In this document: positions 7,191-15,939 of the stretch, piece after piece | Numbering within the stretch: position 1 is the first letter of the stretch | Layout: every line of letters starts with the position of its first letter | Source of the DNA: an uncultured Atopobiaceae bacterium | GTDB lineage: Bacteria > Actinomycetota > Coriobacteriia > Coriobacteriales > Atopobiaceae | DNA length: 56,702 nt | Assembly: GCA_944322145.1 (NCBI GenBank) | Contig: CALUNW010000013.1 | Coordinates: forward strand, 1 to 56,702 | Direction: 5' to 3' | Position numbers and translations under genes: made by a program | Notes under the pieces: model-generated | Seen by the model: the letters and a program-made list of their open reading frames with translations, nothing else | What the model was told of the DNA's origin: nothing | Database searches by the model: none

Positions 7191-9812
7191 CTAGTCCTCG
7201 TAGGAGCTGGGCTCGCGGCCGTAGAAGGCGTCGAGGTAGAGCTCCTTGATCTCGGAGATGAGCGGGTAGCGCGGGTTGGCGCCGGTGCACTGGTCGTTGA
7301 ACGCGTTCTCGGACATCTCGTCGAGCGTGGCGAGGAAGTCCTCCTCGGTCACGCCGAAGCCGGCGATGGTCTCGGGCACGCCCACGTGAGCCTTGAGCTC
7401 CTCGATGCGGGCGACGAAGTTCTCGAAGACCTCCTGGTCGGTGCGGCCCTTGATGCCGCAGAAGCGACCGGCCTCGGCGTAGCGCGCCAGGGTCTTGGGG
7501 TGGTCGTACTGCGGGAAGGTGCCCATCTTCACCGGGCGCTCGGCGGCGTTGTAGCGCATGACGCGGGTCAGGATGACCGCGTTGGCCAGGCCGTGGGCGA
7601 TGTGGTGGTAGGCGCCGAGCTTGTGGGCCATCGAGTGGTTGACGCCGAGGAAGGCGTTGGCGAAGGCCATGCCGGCGAGGCAGGACGCGTTGGCCATGTG
7701 GTCGCGGGCCTCGACGTCGGTGCCGTCGTCATAGGCGCGGTCGAGGTAGGTCAGGACGAGCTTCATGGCGCGCAGGGCGAGGCCGTCGGTGTAGTCGGAC
7801 GCCATGATGGAGACGTAGGCCTCGAGGGCGTGCGTCAGGACGTCGACGCCGGAGGCGGCGGTCAGGCCCTTGGGCTGGGTCATCATGTTGTCGGTGTCGA
7901 CGATGGCCATGTTGGGCAGGAGCTGGTAGTCAGCGATCGGCCACTTGGTGCCGGTGTTGGCGTCGGTGATGATCGAGAAGGGCGTGACCTCGGAGCCGGT
8001 GCCGGAGGAGGTGGGGATGGCCACGAAGAAGGCCTTCTCGCCCATCTGCGGGAACGTGTAGACGCGCTTGCGGATGTCCATGAAGTCCATGGCCATGTCC
8101 TCGAACTTGGCCTCGGGGTGCTCGTACATCATCCACATGATCTTGCCGGCGTCCATCGCGGAGCCGCCGCCGATGGCGATGATGCAGTCGGGCTCGAAGG
8201 CCTTGACCTGCTCGAGGCCGCGCTCGCAGTCCTGGAGCTTGGGGTCGGGCGAGATGGACCAGAAGCTCGAGTAGACGATGCCCTGCTCGTCGAGGGACGC
8301 CTCGATCTTCTTGGTGAAGCCGCTCTTGTAGAGGAAGGAGTCGGTGACGATGAAGGCACGCTTCTTGCCGTAGACCTCGGAGAGCTCGCGCAGGGCCACG
8401 GGCATGCAGCCCTTCTTGAAGAAGACCTTCTCGGGAACACGGAACCACAGCATGTTCTCACGCCTCTCTGCGACGGACTTGATGTTGAGCAGGTGCTGGG
8501 GGCCGACGTTGCCCGAGACGGAGTTGCCGCCCCAGGAGCCGCAGCCGAGCGTCAGCGACGGCGGCATCTTGAAGTTGTAGATGTCGCCGATGCCGCCCTG
8601 GGCGGCCGGGGTGTTGATGAGGATGCGGCACGTCTTCATGCGCTTGGCGTGCTCGGCCATCTTCTCGGTCTCGCGCGTGTCGATGAACAGCGAGCTCGTG
8701 TGGCCGTAGCCGCCGTCGGCGATGAGGCGCTCGGCCTTGGAGAGGGCGTCCTCCCAGTTCTTGGCGCGGTACATGCCGAGGATGGTGGTCAGCTTCTCGT
8801 GGGCCCAGGGCTCGGTGGGCTCGACGGACTCGACCTCGCCGATGAGGACCTTGGTGCTGGCGGGGACGGACACGCCGGCGGCCTCGGCGATCTTGGGCGC
8901 GGGCTGGCCGACCATCTTGGCGTTGACGCCGCCGTTGACGATGACGGTGTTGCCGACCTTGGCGATCTCGTCGCCCTGGAGGAAGTAGCAGCCGCGCTTC
9001 TGGAACTCGGCCTTGACCTTGTTGTAGACCTTGTCCAGGACGATGACGTTCTGCTCGGTGGCGCAGATCATGCCGTAGTCGAAGGTCTTGGAGTGGATGA
9101 TCGAGTTGACGGAGAGCTCGATGTCGGCGGTGTCGTCGATGATTGCCGGGTTGTTGCCCGGGCCGACGCCCAGGGCGGGCTTGCCGGAGGAGTACGCGGC
9201 GTTGACCATGCCCGGGCCGCCGGTGGCCAGGATGATGTCGGCGGAGCGCATGAGCTCGGAGGTCATGTCGAGGGACGGGACGTCGACCCAGTCGATGATG
9301 CCCTTGGGGGCGCCGGCGGCCTCGGCGGCCTCGCGCACGATGCGGGCGGCCTCGGCGGTGCACTTGCCGGCACGCGGGTGCGGGGAGATGAGGATGGCGT
9401 TGCGGGTCTTCAGGCTGATGAGCGTCTTGAAGATGGCCGTGGACGTGGGGTTGGTCGTCGGGATGACGGCGGCGACGATGCCGAGCGGCTCGGCGATCTG
9501 CTTGTAGCCGAAGGCGGGGTCGTCGGAGATGACGTCGCACGTCTTCATGTCCTTGTACTTGTTGTAGATGTACTCGGAGGCATAGTGGTTCTTGATGACC
9601 TTGTCCTCCATGACGCCGTAGCCGGTCTCCTCGACGGCCATCTTGGCCAGCGGGATGCGGGCCTTGTTGGCGGCCATGGCGGCCTCATAGAAGATCTTGT
9701 CCACCTGCTCCTGGGTGAACGTCGCGAACTCGGCCTGCGCGACGCGCATCTCCTTGATGCGCTCCTGCAGCGCCTCGACGCTGTCGATCGGGGTCCTGAC
9801 GATGTCTGCCAT
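7191..9812 (-). CDS. adhE: Bifunctional acetaldehyde-CoA/alcohol dehydrogenase AdhE
   Basis: An 873-residue two-domain AdhE, the normal size. The N-terminal aldehyde dehydrogenase domain has IVAAVIPTTNPTSTAIFK near residues 110-127 and the catalytic Cys in DYGMICATEQNVIV near 243-256. The C-terminal iron-dependent alcohol dehydrogenase domain has AIGGGSAMDAGKIMW near 540-555 and the metal ligands in the GMAFANAFLGVNHSMAHKLGA region near 720-740. It reduces acetyl-CoA to ethanol with two NADH, regenerating NAD in fermentation, and usually forms spirosomes. AGGAGGAAC precedes the ATG. Confidence 0.96.
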   Translation of the reverse strand: MADIVRTPIDSVEALQERIKEMRVAQAEFATFTQEQVDKIFYEAAMAANKARIPLAKMAVEETGYGVMEDKVIKNHYASEYIYNKYKDMKTCDVISDDPAFGYKQIAEPLGIVAAVIPTTNPTSTAIFKTLISLKTRNAILISPHPRAGKCTAEAARIVREAAEAAGAPKGIIDWVDVPSLDMTSELMRSADIILATGGPGMVNAAYSSGKPALGVGPGNNPAIIDDTADIELSVNSIIHSKTFDYGMICATEQNVIVLDKVYNKVKAEFQKRGCYFLQGDEIAKVGNTVIVNGGVNAKMVGQPAPKIAEAAGVSVPASTKVLIGEVESVEPTEPWAHEKLTTILGMYRAKNWEDALSKAERLIADGGYGHTSSLFIDTRETEKMAEHAKRMKTCRILINTPAAQGGIGDIYNFKMPPSLTLGCGSWGGNSVSGNVGPQHLLNIKSVAERRENMLWFRVPEKVFFKKGCMPVALRELSEVYGKKRAFIVTDSFLYKSGFTKKIEASLDEQGIVYSSFWSISPDPKLQDCERGLEQVKAFEPDCIIAIGGGSAMDAGKIMWMMYEHPEAKFEDMAMDFMDIRKRVYTFPQMGEKAFFVAIPTSSGTGSEVTPFSIITDANTGTKWPIADYQLLPNMAIVDTDNMMTQPKGLTAASGVDVLTHALEAYVSIMASDYTDGLALRAMKLVLTYLDRAYDDGTDVEARDHMANASCLAGMAFANAFLGVNHSMAHKLGAYHHIAHGLANAVILTRVMRYNAAERPVKMGTFPQYDHPKTLARYAEAGRFCGIKGRTDQEVFENFVARIEELKAHVGVPETIAGFGVTEEDFLATLDEMSENAFNDQCTGANPRYPLISEIKELYLDAFYGREPSSYED

Positions 9813-9989
9813 GCGTTCCTCCTATTTCTCGGACCGTGCGTCGACGCATCGGCGCCGCGGTCGTACAAAGGACAGGGTAAAGCGCGTTTGGTACGGCAAC
9901 ACAGATAAATCTCTTGGAGTATAGCATCACTTGGACGCTCGGCCCAACGAGCCCGACGGGCGGCGCGGCGCGGGGCTATGCGCCACCTT

Positions 9990-10130
9990 GAGGGTATGTA
10001 CACCCGCCCATGAGGGTATGTACACAGCCCCGACGGCACGTTCTTCTCGGCAGGGCTCTGACCTGCGGTTTTACAGCCCGCACTCGATGGCGGGGTGTAC
10101 ATGCCCTCAGGGGGCGGTGTACACACCCTC
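9990..10130. repeat. 141-bp four-box palindromic element, copy 1
   Basis: Boxes GAGGGTATGTACAC at 9990-10003 and 10012-10025 face inverted boxes GTGTACATGCCCTC at 10095-10108 and GTGTACACACCCTC at 10117-10130. Boxes are 22 bases apart on each side. The core carries GTTCTTCTCG (10040-10049) and GCTCTGACCTGCGG. It fills the 362-base gap upstream of adhE and downstream of mtlA, in which no gene is seen. Confidence 0.9.
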
Positions 10131-10174
10131 GAACAGGGGCCGAGCAGGGCCGAGCAGGGCCGGGCGGGCGGGGT

Positions 10175-12046
10175 CTACGCCTTGCCGGAGAGGACGCTCA
10201 CGACCCAGTCCACGTCGTCGGTGGTCTTCATCTTCTCGAGCACCGTCTCGTCCTCCAGGATGCGACAGATGTTGGCGAGGACCTCGAGGTGCTCCTCCCC
10301 CTTCCCGGCGATGCCAAAGACGAGCTGCGCCTTCTCGTCGCCCCAGGGGACGCCCGCGGGGTACTGCTGCAGCACCACGCCAGTCTTCTGGACGGCGTCC
10401 TTGGCCTCGTTGGTGCCGTGCGGGATGGCGATGCCCATGCCAATGTAGACGCTCGTGAGGCGGTCACGCTCGACCATGGCGTCCACGTAGGGCTGCTCCA
10501 CGCAGCCGCGCTCGACGAGCAGCGCGCCGGAGTCGCGGATGCAGCGCTCGCGGTCCACGGGGGCAAGGCCCAGCTGGACGTCCGCCGCGGTGATGGCGAG
10601 GCTCGGGCGGTCGTCCTTCTCGGCCGGCTGCGCCGGGGCCGGAGCGGTCGTGGTCTCCATGAGCTCGGAGGCGTGGGAGATCTGCGTGAGCGCCTTGTAG
10701 AGGGCGTCGAGCGCGGGGTCGTCGAGGAAGTTGTCGATCGTCACGATCTGGGCCTGCGGGGCGCTCCTGCGGGCGCGCTCGGACAGGACGCGCTGGCAGA
10801 CGACGATGCTCGCGTCGCCGGGGACGGTGTCGACGCTCGAGTGGACGACGGTGAGGTCGGGGCGCTCGGCCTTGACGCGGTTGCGGAAGCGGGTGGCGCC
10901 CATGGCGGAGGAGCCCATGCCGGCGTCGCAGGCAAAGACGATCTTGCCGCCCTGGGTGTCGGAGATGACGGCGGCCTCTGCGGTGCCCTTCATCTCGCGC
11001 ATCTGCTGGCTCGCCTGGTCGATGTCGGCGACGGCCATGGAGCGCACGAGCGGCACGGCGATGGCAAACGAGACGCCCGCGGCGATCGCCACGCCGGCGA
11101 GGTTGACGAGCATGAGGTCGGAGGGCGTCATCGAGAGGAACGCGATGATCGAGCCCGGGGAGGCGGCGGAGGTGAGGCCCGCGCCGGTGAAGCTGTACCA
11201 CGCGATGGCGCACATGTTGCCCACGATCGGCGCGATGATGACCTTGGGGTTCATGAGCACATACGGGAAGTAGATCTCGTGGATGCCGCCGAAGAAGTGG
11301 ATGATCACCGCGCCCGGGGCGGACTGGCGGGTCTTGGCGTCCTTGCAGAAGAAGCAGTACGCGAGAAGAACGCCGAGGCCCGGTCCGGGATTGGCCTCGA
11401 GCATGTACATGATGGAGCGCCCGGTTGCCTCGGCCTGCGCGATGCCGATGGGCGTGAAGATGCCGTGGTTGATGGCGTTGTTGAGGAAGAGCACCTTGGC
11501 GGGCTCGATGAAGATGGCGAGCAGCGGCATGAGGCCGTACTGCATGAGGATCTGCACGCCGCCCATGAGCACGGCGAGGATGGTGGTCATGATCGGGCCG
11601 ATGGCGATGTAGCCGAGCATGGAGAGCACCATGCCGATGATGCCGACGGAGAAGTTGTCGACGAGCATCTCAAAGCCCGCGGGCGTGCGGCCCTCCATGA
11701 AGCGGTCGAACATCTTGATGACCCAGCCGGCGAACGGGCCCATGACCATGGCGCCCATGAGCATCGTGGTGTCGGGGGCGCCGGCGATGCAGCCGATGAC
11801 GGCGATGGCGCCCGCGATGCGGCCGCGGTCGCCGCCGGTGAGGTAGCCGCCCTGGGCGGCGATGAGCACGGGAATCAGGTAGCTGAGCATGGGCGTGGCG
11901 ATGCTCGCGAACTGCTCGTTGGGCAGCCAGCCAGTCGGGATGAACAGGGCGGTCAGAAAGCCCCAGGCGATGAAGGCGCCGATGTTGGGCATGACCATGC
12001 CGCTGAGGAACTTACCGAACTTAGAGAGACCATCTCGGATCGACAT
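10175..12046 (-). CDS. mtlA: PTS mannitol-type transporter subunit IICBA
   Basis: A 623-residue EIICBA close to E. coli MtlA in length. The IIC membrane domain occupies about residues 1-345 (MVMPNIGAFIAWGFLTALF; FFGGIHEIYFPYVL is the substrate-binding GIHE region). IIB has the phospho-cysteine in FACDAGMGSSAMGA near 372. IIA has the phospho-histidine in IAIPHGTNEAKDAV near 542. It imports and phosphorylates a hexitol, most likely mannitol. ATG at 12046 follows GGAGGGACCG. It is divergent from pfkB and the dehydrogenase, with operator-like sites in between. Confidence 0.9.
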   Translation of the reverse strand: MSIRDGLSKFGKFLSGMVMPNIGAFIAWGFLTALFIPTGWLPNEQFASIATPMLSYLIPVLIAAQGGYLTGGDRGRIAGAIAVIGCIAGAPDTTMLMGAMVMGPFAGWVIKMFDRFMEGRTPAGFEMLVDNFSVGIIGMVLSMLGYIAIGPIMTTILAVLMGGVQILMQYGLMPLLAIFIEPAKVLFLNNAINHGIFTPIGIAQAEATGRSIMYMLEANPGPGLGVLLAYCFFCKDAKTRQSAPGAVIIHFFGGIHEIYFPYVLMNPKVIIAPIVGNMCAIAWYSFTGAGLTSAASPGSIIAFLSMTPSDLMLVNLAGVAIAAGVSFAIAVPLVRSMAVADIDQASQQMREMKGTAEAAVISDTQGGKIVFACDAGMGSSAMGATRFRNRVKAERPDLTVVHSSVDTVPGDASIVVCQRVLSERARRSAPQAQIVTIDNFLDDPALDALYKALTQISHASELMETTTAPAPAQPAEKDDRPSLAITAADVQLGLAPVDRERCIRDSGALLVERGCVEQPYVDAMVERDRLTSVYIGMGIAIPHGTNEAKDAVQKTGVVLQQYPAGVPWGDEKAQLVFGIAGKGEEHLEVLANICRILEDETVLEKMKTTDDVDWVVSVLSGKA

Positions 12047-12113
12047 CGGTCCCTCCTTCCTTGAGACCCGTCGCAACGGGTCGACGCATTGAACAGGTTG
12101 GGCGGAGCCCGTG

Positions 12114-12156
12114 ACTTTTGTTTCAACGATTGTGATTCTATACTTTCGTTTCGATA
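12114..12156. promoter_or_regulatory. Candidate DeoR-family operator pair near mtlA
   Basis: Two related 15-mers, ACTTTTGTTTCAACG (12114-12128) and ACTTTCGTTTCGATA (12142-12156), lie 68 to 110 bases upstream of the mtlA start. They match the sites near pfkB and the palindrome upstream of the deoR gene. They are read here as regulator binding sites on the mtlA side of the divergent promoter. Confidence 0.6.
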
Positions 12157-12230
12157 GTGAGGTGACCAGGATCGATTTGGCGATAAACGGTAGGTTTTTA
12201 CCGCTATACGGTCGAATTCCTCCTCTTTTG

Positions 12231-12310
12231 ACTTTTGGATTGACAGTCTTAGGGCTGTTGTTATGATGATAATCGACTTTTGTTTCGACAGCCGTACTTT
12301 CGATTCGACA
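12231..12310. promoter_or_regulatory. Candidate DeoR-family operators upstream of pfkB
   Basis: Three direct 15-mers: ACTTTTGGATTGACA (12231-12245), ACTTTTGTTTCGACA (12276-12290) and ACTTTCGATTCGACA (12296-12310). The last two are 20 bases apart and end just before the GGAGAGGAG ribosome binding site of pfkB, where a repressor would block transcription. Their consensus ACTTTYGTTTCGACA shares TTTCGACA with the perfect palindrome at 14731-14745. Confidence 0.65.
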
Positions 12311-12330
12311 TATTGGAGAGGAGAGTCGCA

Positions 12331-13260
12331 ATGATCTACACCGTCACGCTGAATCCGGCGCTGGACAAGACGGCGCAGGTCCCCCGCTTCACGGTGGACG
12401 AGGTCAACCGCATCACCGAGCTGCGCGAGGACCCGGGCGGCAAGGGCATCAACGTTTCCAAGGTGATCAACCGGCTCGGCGGGAGGAGCCGCGCCATCGC
12501 CCTTCTCGGCGGATCGGTCGGCCAGAAGATCGCCGGGATGCTGGACGAGGCCGGCATCGACGTCTGGGTGTTCGAGGCAAACGGCGAGACGCGCACCAAC
12601 CTCAAGGTCGTCGACGACGAGCTGGACACGCACACCGACATCAACGAGCCAGGCCCGGAGGCGACCGTAGCTCAGCTCGACGCGATGCTCTCCGCGCTCG
12701 TGCAGGAGCTCGCTCACGGCGACATTGTCGTGCTCTCCGGGAGCCTTCCCAAGGGCGCGCCCGTGGGCACCTACGGCGCCTGGGCCCGCGCCTGCGCCAA
12801 CGCCGGCGCGAAGGTCTTCCTCGACGCCGACGGAGACGCGCTCACCCGCGGCCTCGACGCCGTCCCCTGCCTCGTGAAGCCCAACGACGCCGAGCTCTCC
12901 CGCCTCTGCGGCAAGCCCCTCGACGACGAGCGCGAGGTGGCGGTCGTGGCGCGCTCGCTCGTCGACCGCGGCATCGCCCGCGTCGTCGTCTCGATGGGCG
13001 GCAAGGGCGCCGTGATGGCCGAGAAGGACCGCGTTCTTCTCGCCCGCTCCCCCAAGGTCCGCGTGGGCTCGACGGTCGGCGCCGGCGACTCCGTGGTTGC
13101 CGCTCTCGCCTACGCCGAGGAGCGCGGGATGTCCCTCGACGAGACGGCGCGCCTCGCCATGGCGACCGGCGCCGCCAACGTCATGCAGTCCGGCACGCAG
13201 GCCGCCGAGCGCGACCTGGTGGACTCGCTCCTGGGCAAGGTCACGCTCGAAGAGCTCTAG
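12331..13260 (+). CDS. 1-phosphofructokinase family (PfkB) hexose kinase
   Basis: A 309-residue PfkB-family kinase. N-terminal MIYTVTLNPALDKTAQV and DPGGKGINVSKVI near residues 37-49 are typical of the FruK/LacC branch; the ATP/anion-hole motif GSTVGAGDSVVAALAYA is near 248-264. These enzymes phosphorylate fructose-1-phosphate or tagatose-6-phosphate; the precise substrate is not decided by sequence. The start at 12331 is chosen for GGAGAGGAG just upstream. It is first in an operon with the zinc dehydrogenase and divergent from mtlA. Confidence 0.85.
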   Translation: MIYTVTLNPALDKTAQVPRFTVDEVNRITELREDPGGKGINVSKVINRLGGRSRAIALLGGSVGQKIAGMLDEAGIDVWVFEANGETRTNLKVVDDELDTHTDINEPGPEATVAQLDAMLSALVQELAHGDIVVLSGSLPKGAPVGTYGAWARACANAGAKVFLDADGDALTRGLDAVPCLVKPNDAELSRLCGKPLDDEREVAVVARSLVDRGIARVVVSMGGKGAVMAEKDRVLLARSPKVRVGSTVGAGDSVVAALAYAEERGMSLDETARLAMATGAANVMQSGTQAAERDLVDSLLGKVTLEEL

Positions 13261-13310
13261 CACCTGACAGCAATTCGTACGCAAGCGAATACAAACAGAG
13301 AGGAACCATC

Positions 13311-14576
13311 ATGAAGGCCAAGGCAGTGCGACTCCACGCGGCAAACGACCTGCGTCTGGACGAGTTCGAGCTTCCCGCGATCAAGGACGACGAGGTGCTG
13401 GTGAAGGTCGTCTCCGACTCCATCTGCATGTCCACCTACAAGTGCGCCACCCTGGGCGTCGACCACAAGCGCGTCCACGAGGACGTTGCCGAGCACCCCG
13501 CGATCATGGGCCACGAGTTTGCGGGCGACATCGTCGAGGTGGGCGCCAAGTGGGCCGACCGCTTCAAGCCCGGCATGAAGTTCACAATCCAGCCCGCCCT
13601 CAACTACAAGGGCACCATGTGGAGCCCCGGCTACTCCTACGAGTTCTGCGGCGGCGACGCCACCTACTGCATCCTGCCGGCCGAGGTCATGGAGTGCGAC
13701 TGCCTGCTCGAGTACACCGGCGAGGCGTACTACCAGGCGTCGCTCGCCGAGCCCATGAGCTGCTCGATCGGCGCGTTCCACGCCGCCTACCACACGCAGA
13801 TGGGCGTCTACACCCATGAGATGGGCATCCGCGAGGGCGGCAAGCTCGCCATCGTGGCCGGCGCGGGCCCCATGGGCCTGGGCGCCCTCACCTACGCCCT
13901 GCACTGCGACCGTCGCCCCGCGCTCGTGTGCGTGGCCGACATCAACCAGGACCGCCTCGACCGCGCCGCGGAGCTCTTCCCGCCCGAGGAGGTCAAGGCC
14001 GAGACGGGCATCGACCTCGTCTTCATCAACAACGGCGCCTACGAGGACCAGGTCGCCGCGCTGCGCGAGGTCTCCGGCGGCACCGGCTTTGACGACGTGC
14101 TCTGCTACGCGCCCGTGGCGCCGGTGGTGACGCTCTCCGACGCGATCCTCGGCCGCGACGGCTGCCTCAACTTCTTCGCCGGCCCCACCGACAAGAACTT
14201 CTCGGCAGAGATGAACTTCTATGAGGTGCACTACGGCTCCCACCACGTGATGGGAACCACGGGCGGCAACACCGACGACATGGTCGAGTCGCTTGAGCTC
14301 ACCGCCGCGGGCCGCATTGACCCCTCCGTCATGGTCACCCACGTGGGCGGCCTGGACGCCGCGGCGGAGACCACGCTCAAGCTGCCGAAGATCCCCGGCG
14401 GCAAGAAGCTCATCTACACCCACGTGAGCATGCCGCTCACCGCGCTCGAGGACCTGCGCGCGGCGGCCGAGACCGACGAGCGCTTCGCCGGCCTCGCCGA
14501 CATCGTCGAGGCCAACCGCGGCCTCTGGTGCCCCGCAGCCGAGCGCTATCTGCTCGAGCACTGGACCGAGGCGTAA
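13311..14576 (+). CDS. Zinc-type MDR dehydrogenase, sorbose-1-phosphate reductase-like
   Basis: A 421-residue medium-chain dehydrogenase. GHEFAGDIVEVG near residues 67-78 is the zinc-binding GHE region; the nucleotide fold has VAGAGPMGLGALTYAL near 182-197. The length and acidic, Cys-rich N-terminal part recall the L-sorbose-1-phosphate reductase (SorE) group rather than a classical alcohol dehydrogenase. With an upstream PfkB kinase and a divergent mannitol-type PTS, it probably interconverts a hexitol phosphate and ketose phosphate in place of MtlD. GAGAGGAACC precedes the ATG. Confidence 0.75.
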   Translation: MKAKAVRLHAANDLRLDEFELPAIKDDEVLVKVVSDSICMSTYKCATLGVDHKRVHEDVAEHPAIMGHEFAGDIVEVGAKWADRFKPGMKFTIQPALNYKGTMWSPGYSYEFCGGDATYCILPAEVMECDCLLEYTGEAYYQASLAEPMSCSIGAFHAAYHTQMGVYTHEMGIREGGKLAIVAGAGPMGLGALTYALHCDRRPALVCVADINQDRLDRAAELFPPEEVKAETGIDLVFINNGAYEDQVAALREVSGGTGFDDVLCYAPVAPVVTLSDAILGRDGCLNFFAGPTDKNFSAEMNFYEVHYGSHHVMGTTGGNTDDMVESLELTAAGRIDPSVMVTHVGGLDAAAETTLKLPKIPGGKKLIYTHVSMPLTALEDLRAAAETDERFAGLADIVEANRGLWCPAAERYLLEHWTEA

Positions 14577-14587
14577 GGACGACCCAT

Positions 14588-14614
14588 GCCCGCCGGCCGT
14601 CGCGGCCGGCGGGC
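14588..14614. terminator. GC hairpin after the dehydrogenase gene
   Basis: Perfect 11-bp arms GCCCGCCGGCC and GGCCGGCGGGC with a five-base loop, 12 bases past the dehydrogenase stop. It lacks a T tract on either side, so termination is plausible but not certain. It directly abuts the palindromic element at 14615-14717. Confidence 0.55.
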
Positions 14615-14717
14615 CATGCAAAAGGGGGCAGGCACAGAGCCCAAGTTAAAACCTGTCAAATGTGACTCACTTTTGACAGGTTATAACTGGGGCTCTGTGC
14701 CTGCCCCCTTTTGCATG
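14615..14717. repeat. Long palindromic element with CCTGTC/GACAGG core
   Basis: Long near-perfect arms run from CATGCAAAAGGGGGCAGGCA to its inverted copy ending TGCATG, covering about 45 bases per side with few mismatches. The centre contains ACCTGTCAAA and TTTTGACAGGT. It separates the dehydrogenase from the deoR promoter and belongs with the GGGACAG-type palindromes at 32336-32492 and 35248-35377. Confidence 0.8.
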
Positions 14718-14730
14718 TCTTACGGTAAGA

Positions 14731-14745
14731 TTGTCGAAACGACAA
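14731..14745. promoter_or_regulatory. Palindromic operator of the DeoR-family regulator
   Basis: TTGTCGAAACGACAA is a perfect inverted repeat (TTGTCG/CGACAA around AAA), 15 bases before the deoR ATG and overlapping the likely promoter. Its half TTTCGACA recurs in the sites flanking mtlA and pfkB, suggesting autoregulation by the same protein. Confidence 0.65.
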
Positions 14746-14760
14746 GAACGGGAGGACCCC

Positions 14761-15525
14761 ATGAGCACGAGCATGCAGGAGCGCCGCGACGGCATCGCGC
14801 AGTTTGTGACCGCCGAGGGCAGCGTCACGTTCGGTCAGCTCAAGAAGGCGTTCTCCGGGGTCTCCGAGATGACGCTGCGCACCGACCTCAAGGCCCTCGA
14901 CGAGGCGCGCCGCATCGTGCGCACCCATGGCGGAGCGCGCTCGGTGGAGTACGTCGTGGGGACCGACGACCTGCTGCTCAACCGCAACACCAGAAACGTC
15001 GAGGCCAAGGCCGTCATCGCGCGCAAGGCCAGGGAGCTCATCCGCCCGGACAGCACGATCTTCTTTGACTCGGGGTCCACCACCACGGCGCTCGCCCGCG
15101 AGATGGAGGACGTCCGCGCGCTGGCATTCACCAACAGCCTCACCTGCGCGGCCGAGCTCGCCCGCCTCGAGCGCGTGCGCACCATCATGGTCGGCGGTGG
15201 CCTCAACCGCTACAGCATGAGCCTGAACGGCTCCAAGACCATCGAGCAGGTGAGCGAGCTCTCCTTCGACCTGCTGTTCCTGGGCGTGACCTCGTTCCAG
15301 TCCACCACGGGCTTTGCCTGCGGCTCCGATGACGAGGCCGCCCTCAAGCGTGCGCTCATCGCCCATGCCGAGAAGACCGTGGTGCTCATGGACTCCTCCA
15401 AGCTCGGGCAGAAGAGCACCTTCAAGATCTGCGACCTCGCCGACGTCGACTGCGTCGTCTCGGACGGCAACCTCACCGAGCACTTCAAGAAGTACTGCGA
15501 GGAGGCCGAGGTCGAGGTCCTCTGA
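14761..15525 (+). CDS. DeoR/GlpR family sugar-responsive transcriptional regulator
   Basis: A 254-residue DeoR-family protein. The winged helix-turn-helix spans about residues 6-60 (VTFGQLKKAFSGVSEMTLRTDLKALDE). The C-terminal DeoR sensor domain has IFFDSGSTTTALA near 99-111, the phosphosugar-binding loop. Such proteins repress sugar operons until a phosphorylated sugar binds. GGGAGGACC precedes the ATG. A perfect palindrome upstream and matching sites at the divergent mtlA/pfkB promoter make these genes its likely targets. Confidence 0.88.
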   Translation: MSTSMQERRDGIAQFVTAEGSVTFGQLKKAFSGVSEMTLRTDLKALDEARRIVRTHGGARSVEYVVGTDDLLLNRNTRNVEAKAVIARKARELIRPDSTIFFDSGSTTTALAREMEDVRALAFTNSLTCAAELARLERVRTIMVGGGLNRYSMSLNGSKTIEQVSELSFDLLFLGVTSFQSTTGFACGSDDEAALKRALIAHAEKTVVLMDSSKLGQKSTFKICDLADVDCVVSDGNLTEHFKKYCEEAEVEVL

Positions 15526-15539
15526 CCTCCGTCAGCAAG

Positions 15540-15597
15540 TGGGACAGATACCCCGGAGGTGTCTGTCCCATTCGCCCCGGAGGTTTCTGTCCCGCTC
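15540..15597. repeat. Short GGGACAG/CTGTCCC palindromic repeat
   Basis: GTGGGACAGATACC, a CCCGGA loop and GGTGTCTGTCCC form an inverted repeat at 15540-15573. A third related half, CCCCGGAGGTTTCTGTCCC, follows at 15577-15595. It lies between the convergent deoR and small-protein genes and could act as a terminator, though no T tract follows. Confidence 0.6.
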
Positions 15598-15602
15598 GCA
15601 TC

Positions 15603-15929
15603 TCACGACCTGCCGAGAAGAACCTCGAGCTCCATGACCTGCTCCCGCGCGTCGCGCTCGTCGGCCTTCCAGATCCGCCACTCCCCCGCCGCGTCACCAG
15701 TGACGCGATAGGCCACGCGTGGCCCGAAGCCTCCCACGAGGGTGTTCGCCGCGCGGGGGAAGTCAGGGTCCGTCTTCAGGCCGGGATAGCGCACGGCCTC
15801 TGCGCGCGGGTGACAGACGAGGTAGTTGGCCACCACCTGCGCCGCATCCGAGAGAACGCGCCAGCGCTCCCGCCCCATCTGGGACGAGAGCGCCAGCAGA
15901 GCGTCTATGTCGAGGTCCTTCTCGCCCAC
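15603..15929 (-). CDS. Small protein of unknown function downstream of thrS
   Basis: A 108-residue soluble protein I do not recognise. It starts MGEKDLDIDALLALSSQMG, suggesting an N-terminal helix, and has a central VANYLVCHPRAEAVRYPGLK segment. It ends with EVLLGRS, encoded by a copy of the repeated word (15614-15623). It begins 10 bases after the thrS stop on the same strand. The upstream sequence inside thrS offers only a weak ribosome binding site. Confidence 0.55.
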   Translation of the reverse strand: MGEKDLDIDALLALSSQMGRERWRVLSDAAQVVANYLVCHPRAEAVRYPGLKTDPDFPRAANTLVGGFGPRVAYRVTGDAAGEWRIWKADERDAREQVMELEVLLGRS

Positions 15930-15939
15930 CGCGGCGCGC

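Noticed and set aside
6480..9908. A 1142-codon open frame on the plus strand opposite adhE
   Set aside because: It is the antisense shadow of a GC-rich gene: Val/Leu/Gly/Asp-rich low-complexity translation, no domain, and a full AdhE on the other strand.
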